A stretch of DNA of 64,000 nucleotides from positions 62,001 to 126,000 of the forward strand of contig CANFVK010000007.1 of assembly GCA_947450475.1 (NCBI GenBank). Reading direction: 5' to 3'. Both the position numbers and the translations under genes were made by a program. Below, in pieces: positions 51,713 to 59,992 of this stretch. The stretch is from Bacteriovoracaceae bacterium (GTDB lineage: Bacteria > Bdellovibrionota > Bacteriovoracia > Bacteriovoracales > Bacteriovoracaceae). Each line of letters starts with the position of its first letter. The stretch's first letter is position 1. Below the pieces are notes generated by a model. It ran no database searches, had not been told where the DNA came from, and saw only the letters and a list, made by a program, of their open reading frames with translations.

Positions 51713-52708
51713 ATGAAAAAAAATATTCTACTACTATGCGGTGGCGGTGGTACTGAACATGAAATATCAATAGTTTCATCCAGCTACATCGAAAAGACTC
51801 TCAACGAGATGAATTTGTACAACGTCATTAAAGTTGAAATTGGCAAGGACAAGATATTTCGTAGGTTTAATCCAATTAACCAATTAAATGAAGTTGTTGA
51901 AATAAATTTTAGTAAAGAATTAATTGGTAAAACAAAAGAACGACTACATTTTGTTATTCCCTGCATTCACGGCCCTCCAGGAGAAACAGGAGAAATACAA
52001 ACATACTTTGACTTAATTGGACTCCCATACTTGGGCTGCGGACCTGAAGCAAGCATAATTAGCTTTAATAAAATCACAAGTAAGCTATGGTTTTCAGCCC
52101 TAGGCATACCTAATACTCCATTTTGTTTCATTACATCGATAGAAGACAAGCTAATAGCTTTTGATTTTTTAAAAAAGCATAAAAAAATATTTATTAAAGC
52201 AGCATCCCAGGGTTCGAGTGTTGGATGCTTTCAAGTTTTTGAAGAATCAACTTTAGAAGAAAAATTAAAAGAAGCTTTCACCTACTCTAATTATGTACTA
52301 ATAGAAAAAATGGTTTCTGCTAGAGAATTAGAAATTTCTGTATATGAATACGACAATCAAATCATTGCAACTGTTCCTGGTGAAATAATTTGTCCTAGTA
52401 AGTTCTATTCATATGAAGAAAAATATAATCCACAAAGTAAAACTCTAACAAAAGTAGTTGCAAGTGAACTCTCAAGAGACTTGATAAGCGATATGCAAAT
52501 GCATGCAATCAAAGTATTTAAAAATTTAAAACTTCGTCATTTATCAAGGATTGATTTCTTTTTTACTGATGAAAATGAATTATTTCTTAATGAAATAAAT
52601 ACATTTCCTGGTATGACGCCAATATCGATGTTTCCAAAAATGCTAGAAAACCATGGCCACTCTTTCAGTAAATTTCTTCAAGAAGTTATAGAAAATAATA
52701 TTTTATAG
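51713..52708 (+). CDS. D-Ala-D-Ala ligase-like ATP-grasp enzyme
   Basis: The 331-residue protein has the Ddl fold: GGGGTEHEISIVSSSYI at the N-terminus, CIHGPPGETGEIQTYFDLIGLPYLGCG (Ddl usually reads HGxxGEDG; here GETG), the ATP-grasp lysine in FIKAASQGSSVGC, FYSYEEKYNP (Ddl Tyr loop) and the metal-binding segment RIDFFFTDENELFLNEINTFPGMTPISMFP. It could be the cell's D-Ala-D-Ala ligase or a paralogue that joins other amino acids or dipeptides. The ATG at 51713 has an AGGA SD. It opens a distinctive operon and is 14 bases from the next gene. Confidence 0.85.
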   Translation: MKKNILLLCGGGGTEHEISIVSSSYIEKTLNEMNLYNVIKVEIGKDKIFRRFNPINQLNEVVEINFSKELIGKTKERLHFVIPCIHGPPGETGEIQTYFDLIGLPYLGCGPEASIISFNKITSKLWFSALGIPNTPFCFITSIEDKLIAFDFLKKHKKIFIKAASQGSSVGCFQVFEESTLEEKLKEAFTYSNYVLIEKMVSARELEISVYEYDNQIIATVPGEIICPSKFYSYEEKYNPQSKTLTKVVASELSRDLISDMQMHAIKVFKNLKLRHLSRIDFFFTDENELFLNEINTFPGMTPISMFPKMLENHGHSFSKFLQEVIENNIL

Positions 52709-52722
52709 GTTATGAGGTTTAA

Positions 52723-55700
52723 ATGAAACTACCAATTATTAATGCCGAAGACTCATCACATGGATTTGATATACTTTCAAAATATTATCAAGAAGATCTA
52801 ATTCCAGCTGAAAAGAAAACTTATATAACCAACTTAAGAGAATCAATAGGTCCTTATTTAGGGATTGAGGCTAAAGACGGATCAACTCATTATCTTTTAG
52901 ATGCGGCTTCGCAAATCGCAACACTTGGCCATGGATTTAATCCATCCGTTTTTTTCGGTTCATCTCATTTTTTAGAATCTTGGTTAAATGACTCCACAAC
53001 TAAAGAATTTAAAAAAATGAGAATATCTTTTCAAAACTTCTTAATTAGAAAATTAAATTGGCCAAAAGCATACTTAACGTTTGTTCATTCTGGAGCTGAA
53101 GCTAATGAAGTTGCGTTAGGCTATTGCTATATTTCAAGAGTTAATAAAGAAGCCAATAAAGTTCTTGCATTTGAAGGTTCATTTCACGGAAGAATGATGG
53201 TTACCCTGGCCGCTACTTGGAATAAATCAAAGAGAGAACCATTTGAATGGAAAAATTATCTTGCGGAATATGTGAAATACCCAGATCAGGAAGATGGCAG
53301 TTTGAGACTGCCTTTCCCTGAGGATTGGCGTCTAACTTGGAACAATGCCTCTTTAAAAGAATTTTCAATTCCAGAAAATTGGACTAAAGATAAATCTCTA
53401 GAAAAAGAAATCAATTCTCTTTTAAATGTAAGATCTCAACTACTAACAAAAAAGATTTTTGCAATTTTAATAGAGCCAATGCAATGTGAAGGCGGTGATT
53501 GCTATTCATCTGATCGGTTTCATACAGCACTGTTAATAATGTCAAAAACTTTTCAAGTCCCTGTCATATATGATGAGGTTCAAACCGGATTTCATCTTGG
53601 AAAAGAATTTTTTTGGCATAAAGAATTCGTTTTAAGGGGACTTAACAATGAACAAATAAATCCTGATTATGTAGTAACTGCAAAAAAAGCTCAAATAGGC
53701 ATTGTCATATCTCATAAAGAAACTAAAAATATTTTTAAGGGTGAGGAATTTTCTGTTGCATCAACCTTTCGAGGTTATTCACACGCAATAAGCCTAGATC
53801 AAGCCCAACCCAAAATAATTAGACTTGAAAACGAGGCGAGATCTCACTTAATTAAATTAATTAATAAATTCGATCAATTCATTCTCAATCCTCGTAACAA
53901 CGGGATGGCATTTGCTTTTGACTTAAAAGATCCAGCGCTTTTAAATAAATTTATTGATTCAAGATTTAATCATGGATTATTGTTTTACCCAGCTGGGAAT
54001 AGAACACTACGTTTTAGATTAAACACTGCATTTACTCAAAACGATTTTGCATTTTTATTTGAACAGCTTGACTTGCTTTGTTCAAACATTTTCTTGAAAA
54101 ATGAAGTCTCGCTGCCAAAAGAAGTCGACACAAATGAATTATGTCCAACTGACAACTACATTTGGCACGAATTTCTTGTAAACATAAAACTAAACAAAGC
54201 CTTAGGGAATAAACCAAACCATCAAGATATTTTTTCAGAAATACAAAAATTGGTAACTCGAAATACTAACTTAAACCTTATAGAAATTAACAAAGGAAAT
54301 TTTTCGTTTTACAGAAAAGCAATTATTGAACTTCAAAAAATCGTTTATGAGCCGGCCAGACAAACTGACATTGAAAAGTTTGAAAAAACTATACATAACA
54401 TTCACTCGCTTTGCTTGGGTGTTGTCGACAATGATAACAAACTCGTAGGAATCGCTTTTGCTGGACCTTTAAAGCTTTATCCTCTTGAAAGAGGGGTTCG
54501 CAATGATCCTTACTTCAACGATGAAGATTCATTATACATGCTAGATTTAACAATGAGTCCCTTGTTTCAGGGAACGGGACTTGGGAAATCATTAAAATAT
54601 GCTTTATCGGCCCTTGCTACATTAAAGGGAGTTAAGCGTATTCAAGGAAGAAATCGAGACAGATTAGCAAGTGCAATGATTAATATTAACTTATCTCTTG
54701 GAGCAGTAGAACAAGTTTACATAAAAGAAGATTATCCAGACTTTGAATCATATCGAGATGTATTTTATTATACCACTCAAACCGAATGGAAAAAACCACA
54801 TATACATCTATCCCGAGCAACTACAATTCCTTTATCATTGAGCTCTCTTTCACCAATTTATATAAAAAATCAGCTACCCTTTATCGTTAATAAAGTTTGC
54901 TTATCTAACTTTGTTAGTGAGATTTTTCTAGAAAATATAAGGTCTGTGACCTCCTATCTTCCTCTAGATTTGCGACATGTCTATACTTGCTCTGGACAAT
55001 CTGAATGCACAGACAAAGTTATAAAATCTGTTTGGGTAAAATCAAAAGCAGAAATCAAGGAAAAGAGCATTACTAAGCTTATGACCTTCAAAAATCATTT
55101 TTTTGGAAATGGCTCGATGCTTTCAAGGTCACTTAGCTATGACAGCGATCAGTATTTTGATGTTGTAAAACTTCAAAGCCCAAATGAAAATAACTACTTG
55201 GAGATATTAAAGCAAATTGATATCGAGTTTACCAAAAACAAATACCTCGCACTATTAATTGAACCAGTACTTCAAAAGACAATGGAAAAAATGCCATATG
55301 AATTTCTCAGAGGCATAAGAGACTTAACAAAGAAATACGATGTTGCATTAATATTTAATGAAACCGCTTCTCAATTTTATAGATTTTCTTTTAAGAACTT
55401 CTTTGCCTCCAGCTTCACAGATATATCTCCTGATGCTGGAATTATATATTGCTCTGGTCAATGTGGATTAACTTTTGTTAGTAGTAAATATTTTCTAGAT
55501 CAACCACTTATGCTAATTAGTACCTGGGATGGCGATGAATTTTCATTTAATAGTTACTATCAGGCTTTTAGTAACGTCATAACAAATTCTGAACAATATA
55601 AGACAACGGCAAAAGATTTCCATCAAAAGATTATAGATGATTTATCGAAATTTGAAATTGATATAATTAAAATTGAAAATGGCTTTGGCTACTTCAAAGG

Positions 55701-55800
55701 GGCAATTCCTAATTCAATGTCGAAAATGTTTGTACGCAATGGTGATCATTACTTGGTATGCCCTTCTTTCGACTCAATGAAGGAGTACTTAGAACAATGA
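52723..55800 (+). CDS. tri-domain protein: aminotransferase, GNAT, and degenerate aminotransferase
   Basis: The 1025-residue protein has three parts. Residues 1-450 are a class III PLP aminotransferase: SGAEANEVALGY, EGSFHGRMMVT, D284 in YDEVQTGF, and the PLP lysine in VVTAKKAQIG (K321 or K322), closest by eye to L-lysine 6-aminotransferase. Residues about 455-690 are a GNAT domain with the CoA loop QGTGLG at 616-621. Residues about 700-1025 are a second aminotransferase-like domain with CSGQSE and FFGNG, but Asp is replaced by N879 (FNETAS) and the PLP lysine by Gly/Gln in YCSGQCG (912-913), so it is catalytically dead. GAGG SD. No known gene has this layout to my knowledge. Confidence 0.8.
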   Translation: MKLPIINAEDSSHGFDILSKYYQEDLIPAEKKTYITNLRESIGPYLGIEAKDGSTHYLLDAASQIATLGHGFNPSVFFGSSHFLESWLNDSTTKEFKKMRISFQNFLIRKLNWPKAYLTFVHSGAEANEVALGYCYISRVNKEANKVLAFEGSFHGRMMVTLAATWNKSKREPFEWKNYLAEYVKYPDQEDGSLRLPFPEDWRLTWNNASLKEFSIPENWTKDKSLEKEINSLLNVRSQLLTKKIFAILIEPMQCEGGDCYSSDRFHTALLIMSKTFQVPVIYDEVQTGFHLGKEFFWHKEFVLRGLNNEQINPDYVVTAKKAQIGIVISHKETKNIFKGEEFSVASTFRGYSHAISLDQAQPKIIRLENEARSHLIKLINKFDQFILNPRNNGMAFAFDLKDPALLNKFIDSRFNHGLLFYPAGNRTLRFRLNTAFTQNDFAFLFEQLDLLCSNIFLKNEVSLPKEVDTNELCPTDNYIWHEFLVNIKLNKALGNKPNHQDIFSEIQKLVTRNTNLNLIEINKGNFSFYRKAIIELQKIVYEPARQTDIEKFEKTIHNIHSLCLGVVDNDNKLVGIAFAGPLKLYPLERGVRNDPYFNDEDSLYMLDLTMSPLFQGTGLGKSLKYALSALATLKGVKRIQGRNRDRLASAMININLSLGAVEQVYIKEDYPDFESYRDVFYYTTQTEWKKPHIHLSRATTIPLSLSSLSPIYIKNQLPFIVNKVCLSNFVSEIFLENIRSVTSYLPLDLRHVYTCSGQSECTDKVIKSVWVKSKAEIKEKSITKLMTFKNHFFGNGSMLSRSLSYDSDQYFDVVKLQSPNENNYLEILKQIDIEFTKNKYLALLIEPVLQKTMEKMPYEFLRGIRDLTKKYDVALIFNETASQFYRFSFKNFFASSFTDISPDAGIIYCSGQCGLTFVSSKYFLDQPLMLISTWDGDEFSFNSYYQAFSNVITNSEQYKTTAKDFHQKIIDDLSKFEIDIIKIENGFGYFKGAIPNSMSKMFVRNGDHYLVCPSFDSMKEYLEQ

Positions 55801-56891
55801 GCACAAATTGCCAATTTCCAATTATACAATACAAGACTGGCTGTTCATATAATCAATGGGGTATTTCTCATGGTGAAGAATTTCGTCAACCCATCAAAGA
55901 GTTGGCATTAATTCGTAAAGAATTAATGCTTAAAAAAAATCCATCTATATCAAAGAAGCTAAATGAATTAGCACTTGAGCAGTTGGAAGTATCACGCCAA
56001 TACTCACCCTATTTAGCAAAAGAAATAGAAGGTATTGCAGAAGGTGCTAACCTCAATATTACTGACTTGGTTATTTTAAATAATTATACGGACTTTAGAG
56101 ATTTAAAATTACCTGATGAAGGCTGCACCACTTTGCACGTTCAAAACGAGTCTAATATAATATCAGGTCAAACGTGGGATATGCACCGATCTGCAAAAAA
56201 TTATATGTGCATGATTCAAATACCTGCAACGGAACATCATACCTCATTGTTACTTCTATCATTAGTTGGTTGCGTTGGACTAATGGGAGTAAATACTCAC
56301 AATTGTTTGATTGGTGTTAATAATATAAATACTAAAAATGCCAGAATTGGACTTATTTGGCCTATTCTGGTTCGCAAAGCTTTGGAATCAAAATGCTTAA
56401 ATGAGATGCGCAATACCCTTCTAACTGCACCTGTTACCTCTGGTCATAATTATCTAATTAGTACAGATCAAGGTAGTGCAAATTTAGAAATAACTCCCAC
56501 TGTTTCAGAAATAGTATCTCAAATTAGCACTAAAGAAATCGGGTCAATCTTTCATACTAATCATTGTATAGGAGAGAGCATAAAAGAAATAGAAGACAAG
56601 GATTCCATTAGTTCTACAACATATAATAGGTATAATTTAATCACGCAAAAAGTTTCTTCAGTTGTAAGTTTAAATGACTTGAAAAATCTACTTTCAAGCC
56701 ATGACGAATATCCTAAATCAATTTGTTCCCATTTTGAAAATGGAGTCCAAGATCCTTCTTTTACCTGTGGTGGAGGTGTAAGTGATCTTAAAAAAGGTGA
56801 ACATATATTCTGGAGAGGATGTCCATCATTAGACGAGGATTACATTGAGTATAAATTTGAAGTTAATGGTGATCATTTTAAGAAAATCTAA
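55797..56891 (+). CDS. Ntn-type acyltransferase (C45, isopenicillin N acyltransferase-like)
   Basis: The 364-residue protein matches the acyl-CoA:6-aminopenicillanic acid acyltransferase family. The N-terminal part has WGISHGEEFRQPI and LAKEIEGIAEGANLNITDLVILNNYTD. The autocatalytic site is DEGCTTLHV, where C110 becomes the N-terminal nucleophile after cleavage; ISGQTWDMH and LVGCVGLMGVNTHN follow. Family members transfer acyl chains or hydrolyse amides. Its ATG overlaps the stop of the tri-domain gene (ATGA), so translation is coupled. In this operon it may acylate or deacylate the amine product of the aminotransferases; this is an inference. Confidence 0.8.
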   Translation: MSTNCQFPIIQYKTGCSYNQWGISHGEEFRQPIKELALIRKELMLKKNPSISKKLNELALEQLEVSRQYSPYLAKEIEGIAEGANLNITDLVILNNYTDFRDLKLPDEGCTTLHVQNESNIISGQTWDMHRSAKNYMCMIQIPATEHHTSLLLLSLVGCVGLMGVNTHNCLIGVNNINTKNARIGLIWPILVRKALESKCLNEMRNTLLTAPVTSGHNYLISTDQGSANLEITPTVSEIVSQISTKEIGSIFHTNHCIGESIKEIEDKDSISSTTYNRYNLITQKVSSVVSLNDLKNLLSSHDEYPKSICSHFENGVQDPSFTCGGGVSDLKKGEHIFWRGCPSLDEDYIEYKFEVNGDHFKKI

Positions 56892-56910
56892 TTGCGGAGT
56901 TTTATAAATT

Positions 56911-58095
56911 ATGGATTATCCATTTTATGTTACATGGTCGAAACAAAAAGATTTAGAATTAATTGACATTAAGAGCGTATCCGGTGCCATAATTACAACG
57001 AAAGATGGCAAAGATATATTCGATATGTCTTCCATTAGTTATCAGGCTCACTTCGGTCACAATCATCCAATAATAATAAAAAACATTATTGAACAATTAA
57101 ATACAGTTCCAATGAGTTCACCGAAAGCTAATTTTCCAAATAAGATTGAAACTACTTTGAAATTATTGAATTACATGAAAAAAGAAGATGGAAAAATCTT
57201 CTATACAACGAGTGGAGCTGAAAGTGTTGAAAATGCACTTAAGATTGCTCGTGATATCACAAAGAAAAAAATTATACTTGCACGTCAAAACTCTTACCAT
57301 GGAGCAACCTTAGGTGCACTCACAGTCACAGGTGATTGGCGAAATCCTGCTCATCAAACACCTCAGGATTGGGTGTTGAGAATACCCGAGCCAGATTTTC
57401 CAAAAGCTTTAGAATTAACAAGAGAAATTATTCTAAAAAATAATCCCGATAAAATTGCGGCGATAATAATCGAAACAATAACTGGTGGTAATGGAGTCTA
57501 TTTCGGATCAGACGATTGGTGGAAAGGGATAAGGTCTATTTGCAATGAATTTAATATTCTCTTGATACTAGATGAAGTTGTTTGTGGTTTTGAGCGAACA
57601 GGTAAACCTTTTGGCTATATGCACCACTCCTTAGACCCCGATATCGTTTGCCTGGCAAAAGGAATTTCAGGAGGAATGATTCCCTTTGGCGCAGTATGGA
57701 CATCAAAAAAAATTTCAGAATATTACTCTAAGAATATTTTGTGTTGCGGACTTACAAACTATGCGCACCCTTTGGGAATAGCTGCACTAAAAGGGGTACT
57801 TGAAATTGTTAATAACTTAGACTTTAAAGAGAACTTAAATCAATTAGAGCTCATCTTTCGGGAGGAACTCAGTAAATTTAAATCGCACAGATCTGTTTTA
57901 GAAGTTAGATCAATTGGTCTATTGGCTGCGATTGATTTAGACAAAACTATCGATGCTAAATATTTTATAAAAAATGGCATTTATCTTATTTCTCAAAACA
58001 ACAGAATTATTTTAGCGCCACCTTTAATTCTCAATGTTGAGCAATTAAAATTAGCTATGAATAAAATTTTCAAAACCATTGAGGATAATTCATGA
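56911..58095 (+). CDS. class III PLP-dependent aminotransferase
   Basis: The 394-residue enzyme has the complete omega-aminotransferase motif set: SGAESVENALKIARD, YHGATLGALTVTGD, D221 in LILDEVVCGFERTG, the PLP lysine K250 in VCLAKGISGGMIPFGA and the C-terminal LAPPLILN. Family members act on beta- or omega-amino acids such as beta-alanine, taurine and 4-aminobutyrate. It overlaps the CoA-transferase gene by four bases (ATGA). A possible role is to convert an omega-amino acid to a semialdehyde or ketone that the CoA transferase then handles. Confidence 0.88.
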   Translation: MDYPFYVTWSKQKDLELIDIKSVSGAIITTKDGKDIFDMSSISYQAHFGHNHPIIIKNIIEQLNTVPMSSPKANFPNKIETTLKLLNYMKKEDGKIFYTTSGAESVENALKIARDITKKKIILARQNSYHGATLGALTVTGDWRNPAHQTPQDWVLRIPEPDFPKALELTREIILKNNPDKIAAIIIETITGGNGVYFGSDDWWKGIRSICNEFNILLILDEVVCGFERTGKPFGYMHHSLDPDIVCLAKGISGGMIPFGAVWTSKKISEYYSKNILCCGLTNYAHPLGIAALKGVLEIVNNLDFKENLNQLELIFREELSKFKSHRSVLEVRSIGLLAAIDLDKTIDAKYFIKNGIYLISQNNRIILAPPLILNVEQLKLAMNKIFKTIEDNS

Positions 58096-58787
58096 AACAA
58101 AGTCCAAAAGTTTTTAAAGATGCTCAAACCGCTCTAGCAGATTTAAAGTCTGGAATAACTCTAATGAGTGGAGGCTTTGGACTTTGTGGAATTGCAGAAA
58201 ATTGTATTGATGCAATAAGTGCAATGAACATAAGTGATCTTACTGTTATATCAAACAATATTGGTAATTCTGGAAGAGGCTTAGTTAAAATCTTAGTTCA
58301 AGACAAAATAAAAAAAGCCTACTGTTCTTATGTCGGAGGTAACCCTGACCTTGAAGAAAGATTGCTGAATAAAAAAATTGACGTTGAACTTGTTCCTCAA
58401 GGTACTTTTTCTGAAAGAATCAGAGCTGCAGGTATGGGGATTAGAGCATTCTATACTCCTACTGGTTTTGGGACCCTAATCGCAGAAGGCAAAGATATTA
58501 AAATATTTGATCGCCCTTGCATACTAGAAACAGCATTGTATGCTGATTATGCCATCATTAAAGCAGAACGTGGTGATTCATTTGGCAATTTATGGTTTAA
58601 AGAAACTGCAAGAAATTTTTCACCACTAATGGCCATGGCAGCAAAAATTACAATTGTTGAAGTTGAAGAACTCGTAGAAGTGGGTGAAATAGACCCCAAT
58701 GATGTACATTTACCTGGAATATTTGTTCAGCGAATATTTCAAGGAAAAAATTATAAAAATGATATTGAATTTTTAGTAACCAAATAA
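58092..58787 (+). CDS. scoA: 3-oxoacid CoA-transferase subunit A
   Basis: The 231-residue protein matches the alpha subunit of succinyl-CoA:3-ketoacid CoA transferase (SCOT): MSGGFGLCGIAENCIDAI, ISNNIGNSGRGLVKIL, SYVGGNPDLEERLLNKKIDVELVPQGTFSERIRAAGMGI and AIIKAERGDSFGNLWF. With subunit B it moves CoA between succinyl-CoA and a 3-keto acid. It is translationally coupled to the aminotransferase (ATGA overlap) and followed by subunit B after 18 bases. Confidence 0.93.
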   Translation: MKQSPKVFKDAQTALADLKSGITLMSGGFGLCGIAENCIDAISAMNISDLTVISNNIGNSGRGLVKILVQDKIKKAYCSYVGGNPDLEERLLNKKIDVELVPQGTFSERIRAAGMGIRAFYTPTGFGTLIAEGKDIKIFDRPCILETALYADYAIIKAERGDSFGNLWFKETARNFSPLMAMAAKITIVEVEELVEVGEIDPNDVHLPGIFVQRIFQGKNYKNDIEFLVTK

Positions 58788-58805
58788 AAGTTACAAAGGA
58801 ACATT

Positions 58806-59432
58806 ATGTTTTGGTCAACCGAAGAAATGGCTGATGAAATAATAAACTTATTTAAACCAAACTCATCAGTAAATTTAGGAATTGGAATGCCAACTTTAAT
58901 TGCGGAAAGAATTCCAGAGTCACTTAACATAATGATTCATTCTGAAAATGGTGTGCTTGGAGTTAGTGGACGACCGGAAAAAGACAAAGTATCTCCTACC
59001 CTAATCAATGCTGGAAAAGAAACTATAGCGATAAAAGCAGGGAGTAGTTTTTTTGACAGTTCCCTTAGTTTTGGAATGATAAGAGGCGGGCATATAGATT
59101 ATTGCGTTCTTGGTGGCATGGAAGTCGACGTCAGTAGAAATCTCGCAAACTGGATGGTACCTGGAAAGAAAGTAACTGGAATGGGAGGTGCCATGGATTT
59201 AGTAAATGGCACAAAAAAAGTCATAATAATGATGAACCATTTTGCAAAGGATGGTAGTCCAAAACTAGTTAACAAATGTAGTCTACCTTTAACCGGCTGT
59301 AACGTGGTTGACCTAGTAGTAACAGAATTAGGAATTTTTCAGCCAATTAATGAAAAATTTAAAATTATCAAACTTGCAAATGACATAACGATCAAGGAAT
59401 TAAAAATGAATATGGTAAATTTTGAAAAATAA
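58806..59432 (+). CDS. scoB: 3-oxoacid CoA-transferase subunit B
   Basis: The 208-residue protein is the beta subunit of the CoA transferase. The catalytic Glu is E47 in HSENGVLGV, which forms the CoA thioester; VNLGIGMPTLIAERIPE, FDSSLSFGMIRGGHIDYCVLGGMEVD, NWMVPGKKVTGMGGAMDLVNG and KIIVMMNHFAKDG-like sequence (KVIIMMNHFAKDG) follow. The ATG has an AAGGA SD. It ends the operon, with a strong terminator 5 bases after the stop. Confidence 0.94.
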   Translation: MFWSTEEMADEIINLFKPNSSVNLGIGMPTLIAERIPESLNIMIHSENGVLGVSGRPEKDKVSPTLINAGKETIAIKAGSSFFDSSLSFGMIRGGHIDYCVLGGMEVDVSRNLANWMVPGKKVTGMGGAMDLVNGTKKVIIMMNHFAKDGSPKLVNKCSLPLTGCNVVDLVVTELGIFQPINEKFKIIKLANDITIKELKMNMVNFEK

Positions 59433-59436
59433 GTAT

Positions 59437-59472
59437 AAAAAAAGGGGCCCCCTGCAAAGGCCCCATTTTTTT
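59437..59472 (+). terminator. operon terminator
   Basis: GGGGCC (59444-59449) and GGCCCC (59459-59464) form a GC-rich stem, followed by A and seven T. It lies directly after scoB and closes the aminotransferase/CoA-transferase operon. Confidence 0.88.
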
Positions 59473-59555
59473 CGGCATCCTGCCAATAGTAAGAAGACAT
59501 CCTATCCCTTACATTTATAATTATAACCTCATTTAAAATTTTGTTGTAATATTTT

Positions 59556-59584
59556 TTAGATAGGTAAACTTTTCCGAATATAAT
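59556..59584 (+). promoter_or_regulatory. promoter for the 59645-61571 gene run
   Basis: A consensus -10 TATAAT (59579-59584) lies about 60 bases before the TTG start at 59645. The -35 (TTAGAT, 59556-59561) is weak, with a 17-base spacer. This marks the start of a separate transcript after the terminator. Confidence 0.5.
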
Positions 59585-59644
59585 GTAAGTACTATTGCGA
59601 TCAAATTATATAGATATCCATTTATAAAACGAGAGGAACATAAA

Positions 59645-59992
59645 TTGGTTAAATTCATTTTAAATTATTTAAATACTAATAGAGTCTACAAAATACAATC
59701 CTTTACTTTTTATATTCCCTCTCCTCCACCAAGATCAAACGGTTATCGAGAAAAACAATTTGATAAGCTATTCTATGAATTCATAAATAAGGGATATAAA
59801 ATTATACATTTTAATACTCAAGCATCCACCGGAGAAAAACACTCGGGTATGTGGCTCGTTTTTATTGTTCAAGCACTAAATAAAGAAGCAGAAGCATTAA
59901 ATCTAGAAGAATTTTTTCATGATTCTTTAAAAAATAAGGAGTCACATGAAATCATCGATGGATTGTATTATATTGATGGCGATGATAAATGA
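59645..59992 (+). CDS. small hypothetical protein
   Basis: Translation appears to start at the TTG at 59645, with an AGAGG SD about 8 bases upstream. The 115-residue product has beta-strand segments with many aromatics (KIQSFTFYIPSPPPRS, KGYKIIHFNTQAS, GMWLVFIVQAL) and an acidic tail. No signal peptide or known domain is visible. Its stop overlaps the start of the lipoprotein gene (ATGA), so the two are coupled. Confidence 0.55.
   Translation: MVKFILNYLNTNRVYKIQSFTFYIPSPPPRSNGYREKQFDKLFYEFINKGYKIIHFNTQASTGEKHSGMWLVFIVQALNKEAEALNLEEFFHDSLKNKESHEIIDGLYYIDGDDK

Noticed and set aside
51713-59432. Identification of the novel operon as a beta-lactam cluster
   Set aside because: A lysine-aminotransferase-like and an isopenicillin N acyltransferase-like enzyme are suggestive, but there is no ACV synthetase, beta-lactam synthetase or carbapenam-type gene, and the oxygenase fragment is 50 kb away.
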